Source: Actinomycetota bacterium
Lineage (GTDB): Bacteria; Actinomycetota; Actinomycetes; S36-B12
Length of the DNA stretch: 5,711 nt
NCBI GenBank assembly: GCA_027729865.1
Contig: JAQCBM010000137.1
Coordinates: 1-5,711, forward strand
Reading direction: 5' to 3'
Below, in pieces: positions 1-5,711 of this stretch. Within the stretch, counting starts at the first letter, position 1. Every line of letters starts with the position of its first letter. The notes under the pieces were generated by a model. It was not told the DNA's origin. It saw only the letters and a list, made by a program, of their open reading frames with translations, and ran no database searches. The position numbers were made by a program, and so were the translations under genes.

Positions 1-826
1 CCTTCTCTTGCTTAAGCAGGCGGTTGAATTTCTCCGCAAGAACACCGCGATCGACCGGAGTGCCCAGGCTTGCGGGGTAGGTGTGAACCGCGTAAGCATC
101 AATGGGCCAACCCTTTGCTTTGAGTGACCGCAGGAATGGCCGGTACCACTTGTAGAACTTGTTGTTCTGTGCGCCGAGTCGGGTGCCCACGCTGGTGGCG
201 ACAACCTTCGCGGCCGGATCAATTGCCTTCACGATGTCGTACGTGCGCTTGGTGAGATCGGCAAGCTGCTGCGGGGTGCCCTCAAAGAAGGTCAGCAGGT
301 TCGCTTCGTTCCAGGGTTGGTAGGACGTAATCAAGCCTTTGTAGCGAGTAACGGCAGCGGTGACGAATCGTTCGTAGGCCGCTACGTCAACGGGCGCGCC
401 GGCTGACCCGTCGGTGGGTAAGCAGGCGGGTGCACGGCAGGTGCTCGCGCTATAGAACTGGGGTGTTCCCGCGATGACGAACATGATGTCGTTGACGCCG
501 TTGGCTCGCGCGAAGTTCACTGCGTTATCAAGGTTGGTCCAGTCGTAGACACCCGGTGAGGTTTCGATCTGCGACCAGGCAACGTCGTTGTCCCACAGGC
601 GAAGGGCTCCGAAACCGATATTCGGCCAGACGCCGAATTGCTCGTTCTTCACGTGCAGACCGAACATCTCGGGCTGGACGATCTGACCCTTCAGGTTGTC
701 GAAAGCCACCGGGTTCCGCTTGCGTGCTTCGGCGGGCGATGCAAGAGACAGCGAGAGCCCCGCCACGAGGGCGAGGGTCACGAATGCAATGAATGCCCGA
801 TAGGCATGGGGAGGTGAATAGCGCAT
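1..826 (-). CDS. Secreted TIM-barrel glycoside hydrolase (clan GH-A, GH39/PslG-like), C-terminus cut off by window edge
   Basis: Predicted exported glycosidase acting outside the membrane on an unidentified polysaccharide or glycoside. The frame is open from the ATG at 826-824 to the window edge (275 codons seen, no stop). Residues 1-34 form a signal peptide: Arg near the start (MRYSPPHAYR), a hydrophobic core at about 11-29, and a likely cut after the SPAEA at 30-34. The mature part shows the first half of a (beta/alpha)8 barrel: the LRLWDNDVAWSQIE strand at 75-88, the GVYDW at 92-96, and PWNEAN at 171-176, where E174 fits the clan GH-A acid/base glutamate after strand 4. HTYP at 248-251 fits the strand-6 region. 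The nucleophile Glu of strand 7 would lie outside the window. C130 and C135 could form a disulfide. The start lies 4 bases after the stop of the upstream phosphatase gene with no clear Shine-Dalgarno, so translation is probably coupled. The family (GH39, GH5 or a neighbour) is inferred from motifs and the substrate is unknown. Confidence 0.85.
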   Translation of the reverse strand, partial: MRYSPPHAYRAFIAFVTLALVAGLSLSLASPAEARKRNPVAFDNLKGQIVQPEMFGLHVKNEQFGVWPNIGFGALRLWDNDVAWSQIETSPGVYDWTNLDNAVNFARANGVNDIMFVIAGTPQFYSASTCRAPACLPTDGSAGAPVDVAAYERFVTAAVTRYKGLITSYQPWNEANLLTFFEGTPQQLADLTKRTYDIVKAIDPAAKVVATSVGTRLGAQNNKFYKWYRPFLRSLKAKGWPIDAYAVHTYPASLGTPVDRGVLAEKFNRLLKQEK

Positions 827-830
827 TCGG

Positions 831-2375
831 TCATAGTGCCATGCCCGAGTGAGTGATGGTCACGGCGGTCATGTCGTCCCGGTACCAGTTCCCGGCCCGA
901 TCACGAACTTGGGCGATGACCCGTGCGAGCACCTCGGCGGCGTCCCTGCGGATGGGTGCGTCCATCGCCTTGATCAAGCGCGCAAGATCCTCGGTCTCCA
1001 AGTCCATGCCATCGGGGCCGTGTCCTTCGATTAGACCGTCGGTGAAGGCAAGCAGGAGGTCACCCATCTCAAACGGCACAACCTCCTCCGTCCACGCGCC
1101 GCCGAGTGAACTGAGGAGTGGTCCGGTGCGTGTGCAGGAGCGAACCTGCTTGTCCGCGTTCACGATCACCGCGGGCTGGTGACCGGCATTGACGTAGGTC
1201 ATCGATCGGTCTGCGGGGTCGATGAGCGCGACGAACACCGTGACGAAGTTGCTCGCGTTATCGAAGCTCGATGCAGCCAGTTCAATACTGCGCTGGGGAG
1301 ATGATCCTGCGTTGAGACCGGCACGAATCAGATCACGAGTGCGAAGGGCTGTGAGTGTTGCGGTGGTTCCATGGCCGGAGGTATCGCCAACGACCACGGC
1401 TAGCCGGTCACCTTCCACGACGAACATGTCCCACCAGTCACCACTCACCACACCCTCAGCCGAGGAAGACGTTCCAGCTACCGAGAGGTGCGGCAAGCGC
1501 GGTAGTGGAGGTTGCGTGAAGGCCGCTTCGAGCTCGACTGCGAGTGGTGCCCCTTGCGCAAGGCCGATGCGCGCGGCACGCACCTCGTCAATTTCGGCGA
1601 CCAACGATCGCCGCAAGTTCTCTGCATCGGAAGCAACCACCTGAAGCTCCGGTGGGCCGACAGGTGAAATCGGATGGGTGTGGTTGTCCTCCGTGGCTCG
1701 AGCAATATCGCGCCGGATGACGAGTAGCGGCTGAACAACCCAACTGTTTACGGCGAAGAATCCCGCACCCATAACTCCCAGCAGCACAACTGCGAGGAAT
1801 ACAAGCCACAGCCCCAGCTGTCGAGAGAAGGCGATCGTGCTGTCGCGTGCTTCATTCCGCAGGCTCTCGATCGCGTCTCGGAATTCCGTTGTGGTCGCGA
1901 TCATCTCGTCGAACGATTCCCAGGCACGCGGACGATTGGTAGCGCGAGCTGCGGCGGCTGTGTCGCCCCTTTCCATGAAACGCAATGTCGGTTCGACGTC
2001 GTTATCAACCCACACCTGCTGGGCGGCGCGCACACCCGTCAACCGACTGATGAGTTCGGTATCTCCTTCAAGTGTGGCTTCAAGAGCCCGTATAAGTGAA
2101 TCGGTTGTTTCCATCGAGGCGAGGTGAGCATCGAGTGCACGTTCGCGACCGGTGAGGACGTAGTCACTCAAGTCCCCCGAAGCCGCCGCCTGTGCAGTGA
2201 TAAGACTGTCGGCCAATTCGGTAGCCGGTGTGAGTCGCTCTTGAAGTTGAAGGCCGCCGTTGAAGCTGAGCAGGTACTGCAGCCCGACCACCAACGTGAG
2301 GATCGAAATGAGCCCGACGGCGGCAATAAAGCCCACGAGCAGTCGTCTGCGTAGCGGCAGCGACTCGATGTTCAC
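831..2375 (-). CDS. Membrane-bound PP2C-type Ser/Thr phosphatase (RsbU/SpoIIE family) with CHASE3-like sensor and HAMP-like linker
   Basis: Predicted 514-residue inner-membrane signalling phosphatase. In this family the catalytic domain typically dephosphorylates a STAS-domain anti-sigma antagonist; no such partner is in the window. Domain order: TM1 about 13-35; an extracytoplasmic helical region 36-187 with a CHASE3-like stretch (YVLTGRERALDAH, 72-84); TM2 about 188-210; a HAMP-like segment 212-265; and the SpoIIE/PP2C domain about 295-510. Catalytic motifs are all present: SGDWWD (311-316), GDTSGHG (330-336), YVNAGHQP (394-401), FTDGLIE (444-450) and RDDMT (499-503), giving metal-binding Asp candidates D313/D316, D331, D446 and D500/D501. 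The first motif has Ser where GGDxxD is usual, but the acidic residues are kept, so it is probably active. The start is the GTG at 2375-2373; the frame has no other ATG/GTG/TTG start before an upstream stop at 2411-2409. No good Shine-Dalgarno is visible (an AGGAAA lies about 18 bases upstream). It diverges from pat and is followed after 4 bases by the glycosidase. The ligand is unknown. Confidence 0.92.
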   Translation of the reverse strand: MNIESLPLRRRLLVGFIAAVGLISILTLVVGLQYLLSFNGGLQLQERLTPATELADSLITAQAAASGDLSDYVLTGRERALDAHLASMETTDSLIRALEATLEGDTELISRLTGVRAAQQVWVDNDVEPTLRFMERGDTAAAARATNRPRAWESFDEMIATTTEFRDAIESLRNEARDSTIAFSRQLGLWLVFLAVVLLGVMGAGFFAVNSWVVQPLLVIRRDIARATEDNHTHPISPVGPPELQVVASDAENLRRSLVAEIDEVRAARIGLAQGAPLAVELEAAFTQPPLPRLPHLSVAGTSSSAEGVVSGDWWDMFVVEGDRLAVVVGDTSGHGTTATLTALRTRDLIRAGLNAGSSPQRSIELAASSFDNASNFVTVFVALIDPADRSMTYVNAGHQPAVIVNADKQVRSCTRTGPLLSSLGGAWTEEVVPFEMGDLLLAFTDGLIEGHGPDGMDLETEDLARLIKAMDAPIRRDAAEVLARVIAQVRDRAGNWYRDDMTAVTITHSGMAL

Positions 2376-2378
2376 AGA

Positions 2379-2391
2379 TGGCAGCGTGCCA
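2379..2391. repeat. 13-base perfect inverted repeat in the divergent gap (possible operator)
   Basis: The sequence is TGGCA-GCG-TGCCA, two 5-base arms around 3 bases. It overlaps the proposed -35 element of pat and sits 3 bases upstream of the phosphatase GTG. It could be a repressor site acting on pat or a small hairpin in the phosphatase leader. It also has the T-N11-A form seen in LysR-type sites. A dyad this short can occur by chance. Confidence 0.3.
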
Positions 2392-2415
2392 GGTTTCCTA
2401 TGACTCGCCTAGCCT
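2386..2415 (+). promoter_or_regulatory. Predicted leaderless promoter of pat
   Basis: A TAGCCT hexamer at 2410-2415 fits the actinobacterial TANNNT -10 pattern. It ends 7 bases before the GTG at 2423, so transcription would begin at or next to the start codon. A GTGCCA at 2386-2391 matches TTGACA at four of six positions with an 18-base spacer. The absence of any Shine-Dalgarno before 2423 fits a leaderless mRNA. This rests on pattern matching only. Confidence 0.4.
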
Positions 2416-2422
2416 TTGCACC

Positions 2423-3502
2423 GTGAGCGCACCCCGCCTCCGTCCGGAGATCGAATCTTTGCCCTCCTATAAGGCCGGGCAGATGCCTGCTCCCAGGACG
2501 GATATTCGCACGTACAAGATCTCCAGCAACGAAACACCCTTCGAGCCGCCGGCGATGGTGCGCGAAGCAATCGAAGCTGCTGCGCGTGACGTGCACCGGT
2601 ATCCGGATCCCTTCAATCGGCGCCTCACCGCTGCTCTTGCGCAGCGGTTCGATGTCCAGCCTGAGCAGATCGCTTTGGGAACCGGCAGTGTGGCGGTGGT
2701 CGGGCAGTTGCTCTGGGCAGCCACTGGCCCCGGCGACTCGGTGGTGTATCCGTGGCGCAGTTTCGAGGCCTATCCGATCTGGGTGCAGATGACCGGTGCG
2801 CGCAGCATTCAAGTCCCGCTGTTGCCGGATGAACGTCACGATCTTCCAGCCATGCTCGAAGCGATCGACGACACCACGCGGGTCGTGTTCGTGTGCAACC
2901 CCAATAACCCCACGGGTGAGGCTGTGCGCCGAGACGAACTCATTGCGTTCCTCGACGCAGTTCCCTCGGATGTGATCGTGGTGCTTGATGAGGCTTATCG
3001 CGAATTCATCAACAACGAAGACGTTCCTGACGGCTTGGAGTTCCTACAGGGTCGCGAGAACGTTGTGGTGATCCGAACTTTCTCGAAGGCGTACGGATTA
3101 GCTGGACTTCGCGTGGGATTCGCGATCACCTCGCCGCACCTTGCGGAAGGCATCCGCAAGACGATGATCCCGTTCGGAGTTTCCTCGATCGCCGAGGCAG
3201 CTGCCGTTGCCGCACTTCAATGTGAAGACGAGTTATTCGCCCGCGTTGGTCACCTAGCGAACGAACGTGATCGTGTGTGGCACGCGCTGGCCGATCAAGG
3301 GTGGAACATCCACCCCAGTCACGCGAATTTCGTGTGGATGCGCTTGGGGGATCGCACCGAGGAATTCGCGGCGGCTTGCGAGGAAGCGGGCATCACGGTT
3401 CGCGCCTTCCCAGGTGAGGGCGTGCGCATCAGCGTGGCCGAGGAGGAAGCGAACGATCGGGTGATCGAAGTGGGGAAGAGGCTTAGCTCGGTTCCTCGAT
3501 AA
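2423..3502 (+). CDS. pat: Aromatic amino acid (phenylalanine) aminotransferase, Pat/HisC-like, class I/II PLP enzyme
   Basis: Cytosolic PLP-dependent transaminase, 359 residues, a normal length for the family. It resembles HisC (histidinol-phosphate aminotransferase), but the WRSFEAYP at 111-118 and the GTGSV at 86-90 are those of the actinobacterial Pat branch (M. tuberculosis Rv3772 type), which transaminates aromatic amino acids with 2-oxoglutarate. Visible motifs: SSNET (34-38), NPNNPTG (159-165, with N161), DEAY (189-192; D189 for the pyridine nitrogen), and FSKAYGLAGLRVGF (220-233), in which K222 is the Schiff-base lysine and R230 a phosphate ligand. R335 in GVRIS fits the substrate carboxylate arginine. 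An ATG at 2378 would add 15 residues, but they do not look like the family N-terminus, have no Shine-Dalgarno, and would leave 2 bases to the divergent start. The GTG at 2423 gives the typical start MSAPRLRPEIESLPSYKAG. No his or aro genes are adjacent. The 3' end overlaps the convergent exporter gene by 20 bases. HisC activity cannot be excluded. Confidence 0.9.
   Translation: MSAPRLRPEIESLPSYKAGQMPAPRTDIRTYKISSNETPFEPPAMVREAIEAAARDVHRYPDPFNRRLTAALAQRFDVQPEQIALGTGSVAVVGQLLWAATGPGDSVVYPWRSFEAYPIWVQMTGARSIQVPLLPDERHDLPAMLEAIDDTTRVVFVCNPNNPTGEAVRRDELIAFLDAVPSDVIVVLDEAYREFINNEDVPDGLEFLQGRENVVVIRTFSKAYGLAGLRVGFAITSPHLAEGIRKTMIPFGVSSIAEAAAVAALQCEDELFARVGHLANERDRVWHALADQGWNIHPSHANFVWMRLGDRTEEFAAACEEAGITVRAFPGEGVRISVAEEEANDRVIEVGKRLSSVPR
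3483..3502. other. Convergent 20-base overlap of the 3' ends of pat and the exporter gene
   Basis: The pat stop TAA (3500-3502, plus) lies inside the last codons of the exporter, and the exporter stop TAA (3485-3483, minus) lies inside the last codons of pat. Both C-termini are coded on opposite strands of the same bases. There is no spacer and I see no stem-loop terminator with a U-tract here, so each transcript must read into the other gene, or termination is factor-dependent. Confidence 0.85.
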
Positions 3503-4457
3503 GTGTGGGACGCCTTTCGCCGGACACAACGAGGATCACGCCGCCCACCACGATCGTTAGTCCGATGATCACGTCTCGTGTTATGGCTTCACCGACCACG
3601 AGCCAGCCGAGGAAAACGGCCACCACTGGATTGACGTACGCGTAGGTCGCTACTAGCGACATTGGAGCGTTACCGATCAACCACACGTACGCGGTGTACG
3701 CGATGAGTGATGCGACGACCAGGTAACCGAGCGCCACCCAGGACGCGGTCGAGGCTTGTTGCAGATTCATCCGTTGGCCGAAGAGCAGCCCGACTACTGA
3801 CAAGAACACACCGGCGACGAGCATCTCGTAGAACGTCGTCGTCAATGGGTTCGCGGGTAGATCGAAACGTGTGGATCGCCATGAGAAATACGCCCAGATG
3901 AAACTGCTGACCATGATGGCCAGCGACCAACGGACCACGTCGGTGTCGTCACCCGCAACAGCCGTGGTGCCGCCCGGCAGCAGCATCGCGACGAGTCCAC
4001 CCATCCCCACAGCAACGCCGGCGATAGTGAGGCGCGATGGTCGATCACCTGCGCGGACACGGAAAAGAATGATCCACAGCGGCATAACCGAAACCAAGAG
4101 CGCTGCGATTCCGGAGGGCACGAATCTCTCGGCCATCGAGACGGTGCCGATGCCGATGCCGAGCAAAGTCACACCCATGATCGCGGCGCCCCGGAACTGA
4201 GCACGGGTCACCACTAGGACGCGTGGACCCTTGAAGATCACGAGCCCCAGTCCGAGAAGTGCCGTGGCAATAAGGAAGCGAATCCCATTCGCGAGCAGCG
4301 CCGGAAGCGTTTGAACAAGGACTGCTAGTCCGAGATAAGTCGAGCCCCAGATGATCCAGACGCTGACCAGCGGAGGCACGATCGCCGCGGTTGAGGCACG
4401 CGAAACGCCACGAACGTCGGGTGAGCCGGACGTCGATCCGGCATTGGTCTGAGACAC
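3483..4457 (-). CDS. EamA/DMT-superfamily transporter (10-TM drug/metabolite exporter)
   Basis: Predicted inner-membrane exporter of the drug/metabolite transporter superfamily; the substrate cannot be read from sequence (amino acids and other metabolites are typical). From the GTG at 4457-4455 it has 324 residues and ten hydrophobic segments at roughly 25-47, 51-73, 89-109, 115-133, 142-161, 175-192, 206-226, 238-260, 267-289 and 295-311, forming the two EamA repeats. Family marks are WGSTYLGL in TM1 (37-44) and, in the second repeat, APMSLVATYAYVNPVVAV (264-281) followed by GWLVVGE (284-290). The frame stays open up to an ATG at 4700, but those 81 extra codons are low-complexity Ser/Thr/Arg/Ala, lie antisense to the kinase gene and are not transporter-like. 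A GTG at 4379 (298 residues, directly at TM1) is the other possible start. No Shine-Dalgarno is seen before either GTG. It diverges from the kinase gene and converges on pat. Confidence 0.88.
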   Translation of the reverse strand: MSQTNAGSTSGSPDVRGVSRASTAAIVPPLVSVWIIWGSTYLGLAVLVQTLPALLANGIRFLIATALLGLGLVIFKGPRVLVVTRAQFRGAAIMGVTLLGIGIGTVSMAERFVPSGIAALLVSVMPLWIILFRVRAGDRPSRLTIAGVAVGMGGLVAMLLPGGTTAVAGDDTDVVRWSLAIMVSSFIWAYFSWRSTRFDLPANPLTTTFYEMLVAGVFLSVVGLLFGQRMNLQQASTASWVALGYLVVASLIAYTAYVWLIGNAPMSLVATYAYVNPVVAVFLGWLVVGEAITRDVIIGLTIVVGGVILVVSGERRPTLIEEPS

Positions 4458-4506
4458 GGGCTGAACTGTGACAGATACACGTTGGTGAGCAGGATCACGG
4501 TCTGGG
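4458..4506. promoter_or_regulatory. Divergent intergenic region between the exporter and kinase genes
   Basis: These 49 bases are expected to carry or border the promoters of both divergent genes. The only structure I see is a small dyad, CTGT-G-ACAG (4466-4474), too short to call an operator. No convincing -35/-10 pair is visible on either strand. If the exporter starts at 4379, the gap grows to about 127 bases. Confidence 0.35.
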
Positions 4507-5711
4507 ATGAATGCAGGGCAGGATGGAGCTGTGCGCGAGGACATTGATCGGGGACTGTTCTCGGCGGTCGTGGCTGTCGCGGCGGGTCTGGAACTATCGG
4601 CCACGTTGCGCCGCATCGTGCAAGCGGCGATCGATCTCGTTGATGCGCAGTTCGGAGCGTTGGGAGTCGTTGACTCTGACGGGCGTCTCGTGGATTTCAT
4701 CCACGTCGGGTTGAGCCGGGAACAATCGGAACGAATCGGATCCCTCCCGGAGGGTCAAGGGATCCTCGGGTTGCTCACCGACCATCCGGTTCCCATTCGA
4801 CTCGAGCGGCTGTCGGACCACCCGAAGTCGGTCGGGTTCCCCGATAACCACCCACAGATGAACAGCTTCCTCGGAGTTCCTGTTCGGGTGCGCGGTGAAG
4901 TGTTCGGCAACCTCTACTTGACCGAGAAGCGCGGTGGTGGGTCCTTCACCAGTGACGACGAGCGAACCGTCATGGCTCTTGCAGCGGCTGCAGCTGTGGC
5001 AATCGAGAACGCTCGGTTGTACGAACGCTCACGGCGACGCGAGGCGTGGCAGGCGGCGCTCAACGACATCGCCACGACCGTCCTCGACGGCGGAGACGCT
5101 GAAGACGCGCTTTCTTTGATGGCTCGATTGGCGCGTGACCTGATGGCCGCCGATGTTGCTGCGATCGCGTTACCCGAAGGTGGCGATCTACGAGTGGAGT
5201 TCGCCGAAGGTGAGGAAAGTGTCCTCGGCGCGCTCGTCCCGCACGATTCGATCACCTATCAGTCTTTTGTCGAAGGTGTGCCGAAGACATCTGAGCAGTG
5301 CACAATCGGAGACCTGGAGATGGTCGGTTCGGCGATTGCCGTCCCGCTCCAAACCCCTGACCGCACGCTGGGCGTTCTCACCGCTATCCGATACGTCGAC
5401 ACTCCTGTCAGCATTCACATGCCTAGCTCACGCGAGTTGCTGGAACTGGCCGAACCCTTTGCTTCCCAGGCCGCGGTCACACTCGTGCTCGCCGAAGCTC
5501 AACGCGGACAGCAGCGATTGGCTGTGTATCAAGACCGCGATCGCATTGCCCGGGATCTGCACGATCTGGTTATTCAGCGCCTGTTCGCCACGGGTATGTC
5601 TCTCCAGGGTGCAACGCGCCTTCCCGGTGTGCCGGAGGACGCAACGACGCGCATCGGCCGCGCTGTCGATGAACTCGACGAGACGATCAAGGAGATCCGT
5701 CACACAATCTT
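4507..5711 (+). CDS. DevS/DosS/DosT-like GAF-GAF sensor histidine kinase, probable haem sensor; C-terminus cut off by window edge
   Basis: Soluble two-component sensor kinase; 401 codons are seen and the ATPase domain lies beyond the window. GAF1 (about 28-168) resembles the haem GAF of mycobacterial DosS/DosT. H115 in the NHPQM motif (114-118) falls at the proximal haem ligand (DosS H149), Y137 in NLYLTEK (135-141) at the distal-pocket tyrosine (DosS Y171), and G53 in FGALGV (49-54) at the position that is Glu in DosS (E87) but Gly in DosT. GAF2 covers about 196-330. The HisKA_3 box DRDRIARDLHDLVIQRLF (343-360) holds the phosphoacceptor H352 and is typical of kinases paired with NarL/FixJ-type regulators. 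The N-terminus is about 32 residues shorter than DosS. The first in-frame start after the stop at 4486-4488 is the ATG at 4507 (AGGA 12 bases upstream). A GTG at 4531 with AGGA at 4520-4523, 7 bases away, is a real alternative. DosS/DosT positions are recalled from the known proteins, not aligned by software, so haem binding is an inference. Confidence 0.9.
   Translation, partial: MNAGQDGAVREDIDRGLFSAVVAVAAGLELSATLRRIVQAAIDLVDAQFGALGVVDSDGRLVDFIHVGLSREQSERIGSLPEGQGILGLLTDHPVPIRLERLSDHPKSVGFPDNHPQMNSFLGVPVRVRGEVFGNLYLTEKRGGGSFTSDDERTVMALAAAAAVAIENARLYERSRRREAWQAALNDIATTVLDGGDAEDALSLMARLARDLMAADVAAIALPEGGDLRVEFAEGEESVLGALVPHDSITYQSFVEGVPKTSEQCTIGDLEMVGSAIAVPLQTPDRTLGVLTAIRYVDTPVSIHMPSSRELLELAEPFASQAAVTLVLAEAQRGQQRLAVYQDRDRIARDLHDLVIQRLFATGMSLQGATRLPGVPEDATTRIGRAVDELDETIKEIRHTI

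Larger units (their letters stand above)
2376..2422. promoter_or_regulatory. Divergent intergenic region between the phosphatase gene and pat
   Basis: These 47 bases must hold or adjoin the start signals of both divergent genes if the GTG starts chosen here are right. On the plus strand there is a plausible promoter for pat. On the minus strand no convincing -35/-10 pair is visible for the phosphatase, so its promoter may lie inside the 5' part of pat. The region also contains a perfect 13-base dyad, listed separately. Confidence 0.5.

Noticed and set aside
556..792. 78-codon plus-strand open frame
   Set aside because: Antisense to the signal peptide and first strands of the glycosidase; Arg-rich composition without motifs.
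827..833. ATG overlapping the phosphatase stop (ATGA) as the start of the glycosidase
   Set aside because: That ATG is in another frame and reaches a stop after about 18 codons; the signal peptide and barrel are in the frame of the ATG at 826.
1222..1644. 140-codon plus-strand open frame inside the phosphatase gene
   Set aside because: Antisense to the catalytic domain, no ribosome site, and biased Arg/Ser/Ala composition; a shadow of the real gene.
2372..2839. 155-codon minus-strand open frame whose TGA overlaps the phosphatase GTG start
   Set aside because: It is wholly antisense to pat, whose codons and motifs are clear. The translation has no recognisable domain, and the apparent stop-start overlap is explained by chance.
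3440..3560. Bidirectional terminator at the convergent gene ends
   Set aside because: Only small matching arms far apart (ATCGA and TCGAT) and no GC-rich stem followed by a T run on either strand.
4458..4506. DosR box or CRP/FNR-type site upstream of the kinase
   Set aside because: There is a TGTGA half site within CTGTGACAG, but no matching second half at proper spacing, and nothing like the 20-base DosR palindrome.
4914..5703. Minus-strand open frames of 76-113 codons across the kinase gene
   Set aside because: All lie antisense to the well-supported GAF and histidine kinase domains and show no motif.

Overview
This is a compact 5.7 kb stretch of chromosomal bacterial DNA, most likely from an actinobacterium. 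The evidence is high-G+C coding sequence (roughly 60% by eye), frequent GTG starts, an aminotransferase of the Pat type typical of actinobacteria, and a sensor kinase closely resembling the mycobacterial DevS/DosS/DosT oxygen sensors. The genus cannot be named from this window. Five protein genes fill almost all of it and two run off the ends. I see no rRNA, tRNA, CRISPR array, insertion sequence or phage gene, and no gene-free stretch longer than about 50 bases.

Left part, minus strand (2375 down to 1): a membrane-anchored PP2C-type Ser/Thr phosphatase (831-2375; two membrane segments, CHASE3-like outer domain, HAMP-like linker, RsbU/SpoIIE-type catalytic domain) is followed after only 4 bases by a secreted TIM-barrel glycoside hydrolase (826 down to the window edge). 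The spacing indicates one transcript and probably coupled translation.

Middle: diverging from the phosphatase is pat (2423-3502, plus), a PLP-dependent aromatic amino acid aminotransferase related to HisC. Its start is best placed at a GTG preceded by a TANNNT -10 box at leaderless spacing. A 13-base perfect dyad lies in the 47-base divergent gap. pat converges on a 10-TM EamA/DMT-family exporter (3483-4457, minus), and the two genes overlap by 20 bases at their 3' ends.

Right part: diverging from the exporter, a GAF-GAF-histidine kinase (4507 to the window end, plus) carries the DHp box of the DevS/NarL-partner class. Its first GAF domain keeps the positions that in DosS/DosT bind haem (His) and line the distal pocket (Tyr), and it has the Gly found in DosT rather than the Glu of DosS. 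This suggests a gas (O2/NO/CO) sensor. Its ATPase domain and any response regulator lie beyond the window.

The genes do not form one obvious pathway. The notable parts are two separate signalling proteins (a stress-type phosphatase and a haem-GAF kinase), the first coupled to a secreted glycosidase.
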